Source: Bacillota bacterium
GTDB taxonomy: Bacteria; Bacillota; Clostridia; Lachnospirales; Lachnospiraceae
Direction of reading: 5' to 3'
NCBI GenBank assembly: GCA_023457255.1
Contig: JAEWMB010000007.1
Span: 75,089-139,088, forward strand
Length of the DNA: 64,000 bases
Shown here: positions 17,232-25,191 of the stretch, in pieces
Numbering within the stretch: the stretch's first letter is position 1
Layout: each line of letters opens with the position of its first letter
The notes under the pieces: model-generated
Database searches by the model: none
What the model saw: only the letters and a program-made list of their open reading frames with translations
What the model was told of the DNA's origin: nothing
Program-made: the position numbers and the translations under genes

Positions 17232-19382
17232 TTAAGGTATCACGTATGGATTGGTTGAACTAAGAGGTACACTATCATTGCCACTTTGTATGACTGTAAT
17301 GACATCTCCGGACTTTAGTTCTTCGATTGGTGCCCTTAACATAGAACGGTTGATAAATGTTGTATCATAAGAGGTATCATTTATCTGTATTTTGCTATAT
17401 GGGGTGAAGTTACTGCCGGTCACCACTATACTTACGCCCACATCCTCTTCTGCAGCTTCGCTTTCCGGCGGAGCCGGAATAACGTGAGCCTCAGAAATTT
17501 GGATAGGGACAGAACCCATCTTAAGCTCTGTTTTGATGTATGGATTTACTCTATTAAAACATTCCAAGTCACCATACAGCATATCATACTCAAGAATTTT
17601 TAACTCCTCCAAATAGATATCGGAATCTTTTTGTGTTTGATGAAGCTTAGTAATCAAACCGTTATGAATATCGAGGAGATCAAGGACATGCGCAGACAAT
17701 TGATAGGCCTCTAAGTCCTCGTTATGTTTCTTCATATCAAAACTACTCCATATAATATACTCAGTCTGGAATAAGGAACCATTCGTTAAATCAGTTTCTT
17801 CAATCTGAAAACCAGGCAGGTGATCCCCATACATAACGAGGATGGTTTCTTCCTCACGGCTGGATAAGGCTTCGATCAATTCTCCGATAAACTCATCCAT
17901 CTCTTTGATTTGATTTGTATAATAAAGAAGCGGATAATATAGACTATCGGAAAGATCCTCCTCTAAAGTTAAATCAATGCGTGGATTCTCAATGAGTGCA
18001 CTATCCGGATAACTTCCATGCCCCTGAACTGAAATGGTATAAATCAAGTCCTGATTCTTTGTTGTATTAAGAACCTGTATAATCTCCGGGGTCAGTACCT
18101 TATCCTTTGCCCAGTTATTTGGAGTACGTTCGATATTCTGCATATATTCAATGGAAGTAAAAGTATCAAAACCTAATTGAGAAAATACGGTATGACGATC
18201 ATAAAAGGTGCCGACATTGTTATGCATTGCGTGAGTGGTATACCCAAGGGATTTTAAGTTATAGGAAAGACTTTCACAAGTAGTTTTTTGCAAAATTGTT
18301 TTATATGGATATTCACCAGGTCCAAAGAAATCGAGATTCATCCCCGTAATAACTTCAAATTCAGTATTCGCTGTTCCAGCCCCCACACTTGGAACACTTA
18401 AATATCCGCTGGAAAACTTCTCTTTCAACGCCCTATAATTAGGTACCGGATCTTCGGTAAAGGTAACTCCTTTTATATGGGTTGGATCGAAAAAGGATTC
18501 CAATTGTAAAAAAATAATATTTGGTGTATCTTTGGAGGCTGCCGTATTACCGGAAGACGCGGAAAGGTCAATCGGTGGAGTTGGAGTTATAGTTTTCACC
18601 GGCGAAGGTGCCTGTGATGGCTCCGGCATTGCCGTAGGTGAAATATCGGCGGATTTAATTACCTTTCCTTGTTCTACCCCTTCTACGATTGTATTCACAA
18701 CCTCCGTGGAGTACAAGTCAGGCTTGTCAATACCGGTATTAATTACACTATTCACAAAACAATAGGGAAGACCGTATTGGTGGTAAGCATTGGCAAGGTT
18801 ACCGAAATTTGCAGCCAATAGATTGGTCTTTAGACCAAGCTTTGTAAAAAGAGATGCAGAAGCCAGGGTGACTGCAAAGAAGATAGCAATCTTTAACAAT
18901 GGTAATCGGTTATCATAACGCTTCGCTTTTTTCCATACGATGATACAGGATACGATTGCAAGTGCGAGTCCAATCGCAATAAAAACCAAATGAAACCATT
19001 TCAGGTAATACTGCCAAATCTGAAGTGCCGATTTCATTAATGTAATGTCAACCGCAGTAAATGGTGTAGTTCTAAATTGTAAGAGTATAAAATCAGTAAT
19101 ACCTATAATAGCCCAGCCCAGGGAAATCAAAAAGTAAACAAACCATCTTCTCTTAAAGAGTAGAGCTATGGATAGTGTCACTAAGATAATTATGGTATTA
19201 TATATAAATACCAGCGGATTCGTAAATAAGTAAGCAATGGCCTTCAACACAGAGCGTCGCGACATAATTTCAACAAAGATGTTGAGAGCTAAGGCTAAAA
19301 GTGCACACTGTAAAAACGCCTGCTTACACTTTATCTTTAGTGAGCCCAGTATGGGTTTCGCTTTCTGTGGTATAAGTTTCAT
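17232..19382 (-). CDS. LTA-synthase-family sulfatase-fold glycerol phosphotransferase
   Basis: The 716-residue protein has about five N-terminal membrane helices (residues 20-185), a Pro/Thr/Ser-rich linker (about 245-285) and an extracellular alkaline-phosphatase/sulfatase-fold domain (about 290-600). Motifs seen: NIIFLQLESFFD (first metal site), SVGAGTANTEFEV (Thr nucleophile), HAMHNN and YGDHLPGF (metal ligands). Such enzymes polymerise or transfer glycerol-phosphate to make lipoteichoic acid or related polymers. After the catalytic domain, roughly residues 650-716 look like an extra beta-sandwich (IVVTGSNFTPYSKIQIND...), IPT/TIG-like, which typical LtaS proteins lack. GGAGGC precedes the ATG. 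It is the only minus-strand gene in this half and is transcribed alone. Confidence 0.85.
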   Translation of the reverse strand: MKLIPQKAKPILGSLKIKCKQAFLQCALLALALNIFVEIMSRRSVLKAIAYLFTNPLVFIYNTIIILVTLSIALLFKRRWFVYFLISLGWAIIGITDFILLQFRTTPFTAVDITLMKSALQIWQYYLKWFHLVFIAIGLALAIVSCIIVWKKAKRYDNRLPLLKIAIFFAVTLASASLFTKLGLKTNLLAANFGNLANAYHQYGLPYCFVNSVINTGIDKPDLYSTEVVNTIVEGVEQGKVIKSADISPTAMPEPSQAPSPVKTITPTPPIDLSASSGNTAASKDTPNIIFLQLESFFDPTHIKGVTFTEDPVPNYRALKEKFSSGYLSVPSVGAGTANTEFEVITGMNLDFFGPGEYPYKTILQKTTCESLSYNLKSLGYTTHAMHNNVGTFYDRHTVFSQLGFDTFTSIEYMQNIERTPNNWAKDKVLTPEIIQVLNTTKNQDLIYTISVQGHGSYPDSALIENPRIDLTLEEDLSDSLYYPLLYYTNQIKEMDEFIGELIEALSSREEETILVMYGDHLPGFQIEETDLTNGSLFQTEYIIWSSFDMKKHNEDLEAYQLSAHVLDLLDIHNGLITKLHQTQKDSDIYLEELKILEYDMLYGDLECFNRVNPYIKTELKMGSVPIQISEAHVIPAPPESEAAEEDVGVSIVVTGSNFTPYSKIQINDTSYDTTFINRSMLRAPIEELKSGDVITVIQSGNDSVPLSSTNPYVIP

Positions 19383-20071
19383 ATATTTGCCTCCAAATAG
19401 TTGCAGTGAGATTAATAAGTGTCTGTAATTATAATGATGTTTTCAATTGGATTATTTCTCAATGCCAGGAAATGAATGTAAAAAATATCCTATCTTTTTA
19501 TGCTACAACAGTTTATCACATTTAAAAAAAAATGCAATAGCACAATTCTTAAGAATTTTTAAGTAATTATAACGATTCATAGGATGTTTTCACAACGGGC
19601 CATATGGTATGTGTTAACACATAAATAAAGCAATAAATGATACTATTTTTGCGTGATGGGTGCGAATTTTAAAGTTATGAGAAATAACTTTGATTTTAAA
19701 CTAGTGTGTGAAAAGCTTATTAAAGTTAATATATCCGCAAATCCTTCCAATGAGCAGAAATAATAAATTATAAATTATTCGTATTAGATTAAAATAAGTT
19801 ACACAAAAATTATAAATTCATATTAAGTTAATATTAGTGAAATAATATTTATATTTTATTTAGAAAAATATTTTAAAAAAGTGTGGAGAGATATTGAAGA
19901 ATTGGTTTGTTTTTCATATAATAGAAAAACCATTATAAAAAAGTAACTATCACTGATTTGGTTTCTTGATACTTTTTACTTGATATATTTAGAAAAAAGC
20001 TGTAAAATCTTAACTTGGTATAGTACTAATAATTTAACACTAAGGGTATATCAGTTTGAGGGAGAGCAAAA
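19383..20071. other. AT-rich intergenic region between divergent genes
   Basis: This 689-base stretch holds the promoters of the divergent LTA-synthase-like gene and truA. I see no reading frame with coding character and no RNA gene. An 8-bp inverted repeat (AAAAAGTA at 19938-19945, TACTTTTT at 19970-19977) is present but is weak in such AT-rich DNA. Confidence 0.5.
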
Positions 20072-20860
20072 ATGCCTAGTGAAATGGATAGAAAACGCAA
20101 CATAAAGCTAACCATAAGCTACGATGGGACAAATTATAGCGGCTGGCAGAGACTTCCAAAGGCGAGAAAGGGTGACCATTCCATCCAAGGGCTACTAGAA
20201 GAATTGCTGTCAGAAGTATTGCTGGAGCCAATTAAGCTGATTGGCTCAGGTCGTACAGACGCAGGGGTGCATGCTCTTGGGCAGGTAGCGAATTTTTATT
20301 CGTACTCCAATCCCGACGTAACTATTATAAAACAAAAGATGAATCAGGTTCTTCCGGAAGATATTAAGATAATAGAAGCGAATGAAGTTCCAATAAATTT
20401 TCACTCTCGCTTCGATGCGATAGAGAAAGTCTATCAGTATATCATAGATACCAGAGAACGGGAAAATGTATTTATTCGTAAGTATTCCTATGCCTGCGGC
20501 AAAGCACTGGATATAGAAGCAATGAGACAAACGGCAAATTTACTCATTGGTACGATGGATTATAAGAGCTTCTGTACAGACCGCAAGGATGGTAAATCGA
20601 CTATTCGAACGATATCTGAAATAAAAATAGAAGAACTACGGCAAGATAAAAATCAACAGGGAATTATACTTACGTTTCGTGGAAATGGATTTTTGCATCA
20701 CATGGTACGTATACTTTCTGGGACGCTGTTAGAGGTTGGGACGCAAGAGAGAAGTGTTAAGAGTGTCAGACAGGCTATTTTGGAAAAAAAGAGAGAATAT
20801 GCCGGCATGACATTGCATCCGCAAGGATTATTTTTAAAACAAGTTATCTATAAAAAATAG
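20072..20860 (+). CDS. truA: tRNA pseudouridine(38-40) synthase
   Basis: TruA converts uridines 38-40 of many tRNAs to pseudouridine. The 262-residue protein has the expected length and signatures: ISYDGTNYSGWQR at the N-terminus, the catalytic Asp in GRTDAGVHALGQ, and GFLHHMVRILSGTLLEVG near the C-terminus. A GAGGGAGAG ribosome binding site precedes the ATG. In many Clostridia truA follows the energy-coupling transporter genes and ribosomal protein rplQ; here it stands alone between ltaS-like and spoVT, so its position looks displaced. Confidence 0.95.
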   Translation: MPSEMDRKRNIKLTISYDGTNYSGWQRLPKARKGDHSIQGLLEELLSEVLLEPIKLIGSGRTDAGVHALGQVANFYSYSNPDVTIIKQKMNQVLPEDIKIIEANEVPINFHSRFDAIEKVYQYIIDTRERENVFIRKYSYACGKALDIEAMRQTANLLIGTMDYKSFCTDRKDGKSTIRTISEIKIEELRQDKNQQGIILTFRGNGFLHHMVRILSGTLLEVGTQERSVKSVRQAILEKKREYAGMTLHPQGLFLKQVIYKK

Positions 20861-20901
20861 ATAATACTTAGGTTAACGTAATGGTGTGAGGGTGGATAAA
20901 T

Positions 20902-20943
20902 AATGATGGGTTGCAGCTATAGGACAAAAGATGCCATCATTTT
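20902..20943 (+). terminator. Possible terminator after truA
   Basis: AATGATGG (20902-20909) and CCATCATT (20934-20941) are exact reverse complements with a 24-base loop, followed by TTTTAAATATTTT. The loop is long, so confidence is moderate. Confidence 0.45.
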
Positions 20944-21069
20944 AAATATTTTATGAGAAATAGGTTCATATAATAGGTATAAATTCCTTGAATTTACAAA
21001 CAATATAGTCATAGCAATATTTAAGTGACAAGCATCTTAGATTGAGAAGTAAATGGAGGAATATGCTAC

Positions 21070-21615
21070 ATGAAAGCAACAGGTATCGTACGACGCATAG
21101 ATGACTTAGGAAGAGTAGTTATCCCAAAGGAAATTAGAAGAACTTTACGTATCCGCGAAGGAGATCCATTAGAAATTTTTACAGACCGTGAGGGAGAAAT
21201 TATTTTAAAGAAATACTCCCCAATCGGCGAGTTGGGACAATTTGCAAAACAATATGCGGATTCTATCGGTCATACGACTGGTCATATTGTTGCTATTACA
21301 GATAAAGATCAGTTTATAGCAATTGCTGGTTCCGCTAAAAAGGATTGGGTTACGAAATCAATCAGTAAAGAACTTGAGGCATTAATTAATGACCGTGAAA
21401 CGGTAACTGCAGCGAAAGAAGAAAAAGGATTTATCCGTGTTTGCTCTGATGATGAAGATATTGCCTATGAGGTTATAGCACCAATTATTTGTGAAGGTGA
21501 TGCTATCGGAGCAGTATTAATTCTTACAAGAGATGCAAAGACCAAGCTTGGTGAAGTTGAGAATAAGCTTGCTGCTACGGCGGCTGCATTCCTTGGAAGA
21601 CAAATGGAGAACTAA
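21070..21615 (+). CDS. spoVT: Stage V sporulation regulator, AbrB-type
   Basis: The N-terminal 50 residues form a swapped-hairpin AbrB DNA-binding domain (MKATGIVRRIDDLGRVVIPKEIRRTLRIREGDPLEIF). The rest (about 60-180) is a GAF-like domain, giving 181 residues, the normal size of SpoVT. In Bacillus it is made in the forespore under sigma-G and adjusts the sigma-G regulon; it sits immediately downstream of mfd there. Here it is separated from mfd by about 16 kb of inserted genes, and is followed by a strong terminator. GGAGG precedes the ATG at 21070. I could not identify a convincing sigma-G promoter by eye. Confidence 0.94.
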   Translation: MKATGIVRRIDDLGRVVIPKEIRRTLRIREGDPLEIFTDREGEIILKKYSPIGELGQFAKQYADSIGHTTGHIVAITDKDQFIAIAGSAKKDWVTKSISKELEALINDRETVTAAKEEKGFIRVCSDDEDIAYEVIAPIICEGDAIGAVLILTRDAKTKLGEVENKLAATAAAFLGRQMEN

Positions 21616-21653
21616 TCTCTTAGGGAAAATAAAATAAGACAGGTTAGACATAT

Positions 21654-21718
21654 AGCGGAGAGATTACCTTACTATGCCCGGGCATAGTATCCCAAAGGTT
21701 AATTTCTCCGCTTTTTTT
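21654..21718 (+). terminator. Strong terminator after spoVT
   Basis: AGCGGAGA (21654-21661) pairs with TCTCCGCT (21705-21712), with further pairing inside (ACTATGCCC with GGGCATAGT) and a run of seven T. Confidence 0.92.
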
Positions 21719-21855
21719 CGGGTGGTTATAATTCTTTCGTCATACGGTTTTACGAAGGTTAGTGTAAAAATAAAGACTAATTTAAGACTCAGATTTGTGT
21801 CTGTACAATAACCGGCAAAGAAGAGATAAAAGAGTGCACAGAAATGAGGTATTTT

Positions 21856-23193
21856 ATGCAGGAAAAACGTTATGGGTTATTAACAGCCATTACCATGATT
21901 ACAGGCATTGTCATTGGGTCCGGAATCTTTTTTAAGTCGGATGATGTACTCCGATATACCAATGGGAACATGCTTCTTGGTATTTTGGTATTCTTAATCT
22001 CTGCTATAGCGATAGTTTTTGGTTCTTTAACGATTTCTCAGTTAGCAAGTAGAACAGATGAACCAGGGGGACTCATTGGCTATACCGAGAGATTTGTAAA
22101 CAAAAGAACCGCAGGGGCGATGGGATGGTTTCAGCTTACGATGTATTTTGCTCCATTAGTTGGAGTGATTTCTTGGGTAACAGGACTTTATCTATGTCAG
22201 TTGTTCAGACTTGAAGGCACACCAAAGAACAGCAGCTTCATCGGGTTTCTCGTTCTTTGTGTAATATTTTTATTGAACATTTTATCTGCCAGACTTGGTG
22301 GTGTATTTCAGAACCTGGCCATGATAGTAAAGCTGATTCCATTGATATTAATTGCATTAGTAGGTTTGTTTTTTGGTCAAGCACCTGAGATTATAGCAAA
22401 GGATGCAAGTGCTATGAAAGAGGCGATATCATCTCCCGGCTGGATTACCGCTTTTGCGCCAATTGCATTTTCCTTTGACGGATGGTCTATCTCGACGACG
22501 ATATGTCATGAGATCAAAAATAGTAAGAGAAACTTACCGCTGGCTTTAATCTTTGCACCATTTATGGTATTGCTGTGCTATGTGCTGTACTTTGTGGGGA
22601 TTACCTCTTTGGTATCGGTAGATACAGTAATGCGGCAAGGAAATGAGAGTACTTATCTTGCTGCAACGAAGGTATTTGGAAGTATAGGTGCAAGACTAAT
22701 TTTAATTTTTGTCATAATTTCTGTATTAGGTACCTTAAATGGTCTAGTACTTGCCTATATTCAGCTTCCGTATTCACTGGCTTATCGGGGAATGTTACCT
22801 TGCAGCAATGCTTTAAAGAAGCAGTCCGAGAAATTACATGGGATTCCAATTAACTCTGCTATTCTGGCGTTTATTCTTAGTACGGTATGGGTATTAATTA
22901 ATTATCTTACTCAGAGTGCAAATATGATTGGAGATGTATCCGAGGTTCCAATATGTTTAAGCTATATCATGTTTATCATACTGTATATCACTGTTATGAG
23001 ACTTAAGAAGCAGGGAGAAATTAAGAGTGTTTTTATGGGATATGCAGTACCGGTTCTGGCAACGATAGGTTCGGTTATTATAGTGGCCGGAACATTGTCA
23101 CATCCATCCTTTTGGTTTTTCACTGTGATTGGAGCGATAGTTGCAGCTTTGGGATTTTGGTATACAAAGCCATCCGGCAATTCAAATGGATAG
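21856..23193 (+). CDS. Amino acid permease, APC superfamily (LAT/SteT-like)
   Basis: The 445-residue protein has about twelve membrane helices and the APC signature GIVIGSGIFFKSDDVL in the first helix, where substrate amine and carboxyl groups bind. It most resembles the L-amino acid transporter branch that includes the Ser/Thr exchanger SteT, but substrate specificity is not visible. I choose ATG 21856 (MQEKRYG) rather than ATG 21844: the earlier one is part of the ATGAGG ribosome binding site, inside a copy of the recurring TGCACAGAAATGAGG sequence. The gene has its own transcription unit after the spoVT terminator. Confidence 0.85.
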   Translation: MQEKRYGLLTAITMITGIVIGSGIFFKSDDVLRYTNGNMLLGILVFLISAIAIVFGSLTISQLASRTDEPGGLIGYTERFVNKRTAGAMGWFQLTMYFAPLVGVISWVTGLYLCQLFRLEGTPKNSSFIGFLVLCVIFLLNILSARLGGVFQNLAMIVKLIPLILIALVGLFFGQAPEIIAKDASAMKEAISSPGWITAFAPIAFSFDGWSISTTICHEIKNSKRNLPLALIFAPFMVLLCYVLYFVGITSLVSVDTVMRQGNESTYLAATKVFGSIGARLILIFVIISVLGTLNGLVLAYIQLPYSLAYRGMLPCSNALKKQSEKLHGIPINSAILAFILSTVWVLINYLTQSANMIGDVSEVPICLSYIMFIILYITVMRLKKQGEIKSVFMGYAVPVLATIGSVIIVAGTLSHPSFWFFTVIGAIVAALGFWYTKPSGNSNG

Positions 23194-23374
23194 TACTTAG
23201 GATATTTTACAGGTTTAAAAAATATAACATGTTATAAAATTACGATGAGATAACAAAAGTTACTATTGAAATTTCTTCAAAGGTTCGCTATAGTAAGACC
23301 GCAAGCTAGTTATCAAAGTAGGAGTATCAGTCCTATGGACTAGAATACCAAGGAATAGAAAAGGAGCCCTAACA

Positions 23375-23698
23375 GTGGAAGAACTTACGACATTTCAACG
23401 GATATACGAGGTAGTTAAGGAGATCCCTTATGGAAAGGTTGCTACGTATGGACAGGTAGCGGCACTTGCTGGCAATCGCCGCCTGGCAAAGGTGGTTGGT
23501 TATGCATTGCATGTCAATCCGGACCCGGACATGATTCCGTGTTATCGTGTAGTAAATGCGAAAGGAGAAGCTTCGAAAGCATTTGCCTTTGGTGGAGAAA
23601 ATCGTCAGGTAGAATTACTTCAGAAAGAAGGAGTAGAATTTCTGGAAGATGGAAGTGTAGATATGGAAGTATCTCGTTGGGCAAAGTTAGTGTTCTAA
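23375..23698 (+). CDS. Alkyltransferase-like DNA-binding protein (MGMT C-terminal domain only)
   Basis: The 107-residue protein matches the DNA-binding domain of O6-methylguanine-DNA methyltransferases (YGKVATYGQVAALAGNRRLAKVVGYAL, the helix-turn-helix and arginine finger) but has no N-terminal domain. The active-site motif, normally PCHRV, reads PCYRV (near residue 57): the acceptor Cys is kept and the His that activates it is Tyr. Alkyltransferase-like proteins, which flag damage for excision repair, lose the Cys instead. It may therefore be a weak methyltransferase or a damage sensor. It starts with GTG after AAGGAG and is followed by a strong terminator. Confidence 0.82.
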   Translation: MEELTTFQRIYEVVKEIPYGKVATYGQVAALAGNRRLAKVVGYALHVNPDPDMIPCYRVVNAKGEASKAFAFGGENRQVELLQKEGVEFLEDGSVDMEVSRWAKLVF

Positions 23699-23728
23699 AA
23701 AACAGGTGCAGTTAAGCAACTTTGTAAG

Positions 23729-23774
23729 AAAAAAGCACAGCAGGATAAGCAAGTATTGCCTGCTGTGCTTTTTT
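23729..23774 (+). terminator. Strong terminator
   Basis: AAAAAAGCACAGCAGG (23729-23744) and CCTGCTGTGCTTTTTT (23759-23774) are exact reverse complements over 16 bp and end in T6. Confidence 0.95.
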
Positions 23775-23858
23775 CTATTTAAAGAATACCTGTATAATAT
23801 ACATGGATTTCTTCTTTTTTGCATATAGTTTACTAAATCTGAGGAGGAGTGATAGTCC

Positions 23859-24863
23859 ATGTCAAAGAAAAAAGTATTAGCAATAGACGGCGGAGGAATG
23901 AAAGGCATTGTCTCCGCTGTTTTGCTGAGAAGTTTAGAAGATAGGCTGCAGTACCATAGCAATAATTATAAAGCAAGAATCGCAGATTATTTTGACTTGA
24001 TAGCGGGAACCAGTACAGGATCAATCTTGACGGCACTCTATTTGTTTCCAAATGAGCGGGGAGAATCAAAGTTTTCTGCAAAAGAAGTGGTAGAGTGCTA
24101 CTATGAATACGGAGAATACATATTTAAAAGGCAAAGGTTTTATCCCTTTTGGGGGCCAAAATATACGAATAAGTACTTAGAGGAGATGCTATTAAGGTAT
24201 TTTGGCGATGCAACCTTGGGGAATCTTCGTAAACCTTGTTTGATGACATCCTATGATACAACAACCCGAGGAGCAGTTTTCTTTAATTCGGTTACAGGAA
24301 GAAAAGATGAGAATCGAAATTATCTTTTAAGAGATGCAATATTAGCATCAACGGCGGCGCCGACCTATTTTCCTCCAAGCTGCTTTCATGCGAAGGATAC
24401 TTGCTATAACTGCTTAATCGATGGAGGGGTTTTTGCCAATAACCCAACACTTTGTGCGCTTATTGAGGCAATGAAGCTGCCAGGATGTGATGGAATCGGT
24501 GATACAATTTGTCTTTCGGTTGGTAATGTGAAAAATACGAAGTCCTATATTTATCAAAAGGTACGTAGATTTGGTCTGATACAATGGGCGATACCAATCT
24601 TTGATATTCTTATGGATGCCAGTGAACAGACGGTAGACTATCAAGTGAAAAAAATTTATAAATCGGTAAATCACCAGCAATATTATTACCGTATGGTTTT
24701 AAATACAGAGGAGGAAATACCAAAGATGGATGATTGCTCAAAAGAAGCAGTACATAAATTAACCTTGTATGGTGAAAAGTTGGCAAACAGAGAGAAATAT
24801 CGTATTGATGAGCTTGCAAAGCGTTTAGTAACAGAAAGAGATAATGATAATTATGTTTATTAA
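23859..24863 (+). CDS. Patatin-like phospholipase
   Basis: The 334-residue protein has the patatin catalytic elements: the oxyanion loop DGGGMKG near residue 9, the nucleophile elbow GTSTGS near 50, and the Asp of the dyad in DGGVFANNP near 190. Patatin-like enzymes hydrolyse acyl chains from glycerolipids; there is no signal peptide, so it acts in the cytoplasm or at the inner membrane face. Some relatives (CapV) are effectors of CBASS anti-phage systems, but no cyclase or other defence gene is adjacent, so a lipid-turnover role is more likely. It is monocistronic, with GAGGAGGAG before the ATG and a terminator after it. Confidence 0.85.
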   Translation: MSKKKVLAIDGGGMKGIVSAVLLRSLEDRLQYHSNNYKARIADYFDLIAGTSTGSILTALYLFPNERGESKFSAKEVVECYYEYGEYIFKRQRFYPFWGPKYTNKYLEEMLLRYFGDATLGNLRKPCLMTSYDTTTRGAVFFNSVTGRKDENRNYLLRDAILASTAAPTYFPPSCFHAKDTCYNCLIDGGVFANNPTLCALIEAMKLPGCDGIGDTICLSVGNVKNTKSYIYQKVRRFGLIQWAIPIFDILMDASEQTVDYQVKKIYKSVNHQQYYYRMVLNTEEEIPKMDDCSKEAVHKLTLYGEKLANREKYRIDELAKRLVTERDNDNYVY

Positions 24864-24865
24864 GG

Positions 24866-24904
24866 AAATGCCGAAAGAAGCGTTAAACTTCTTTTGGCAT
24901 TTTT
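24866..24904 (+). terminator. Terminator after the patatin gene
   Basis: AAATGCCGAAAGAAG (24866-24880) pairs with CTTCTTTTGGCATTT (24888-24902) with one mismatch; T5 follows. Confidence 0.9.
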
Positions 24905-25010
24905 AAATTTAAAGATTTGTTCACATTAGGAACAAATTTCTTACATATTTATTTTGTATCATAGTTGTACCTGAGTACCAAGGTTATCTTAATATTTTTT
25001 CTTTAAATTC

Positions 25011-25097
25011 GTTCGAGTGGGCATTTTAAAAGACAATGCCGATACGGGATGGAAGCAGGTGTTTGATTTTTCTAAAGATGGAGAAAATTATAGTTGA
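25011..25097 (+). pseudogene. Possible 3' fragment of a lost gene
   Basis: In the 287-base gap between the terminator at 24904 and the next gene, one frame reads VRVGILKDNADTGWKQVFDF, then SKDGENYS and a stop, with coding-like composition but no start codon or ribosome binding site. It may be the tail of a deleted gene. I do not recognise the family. The remainder of the gap is AT-rich leader and promoter DNA. Confidence 0.25.
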
Positions 25098-25191
25098 TAG
25101 ATTTTATTAAATTAGTTAAAGTAAATATATGGATACTAAAAGTCCCGCTATTTTATTTGAATGAACTTTTCATATGGATTTGGAGGATATG

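Noticed and set aside
23859..24863. Patatin as a CBASS effector (CapV-like)
   Set aside because: No CD-NTase, Cap2/Cap3 or other defence gene lies next to it; it is a single-gene unit with its own terminator.
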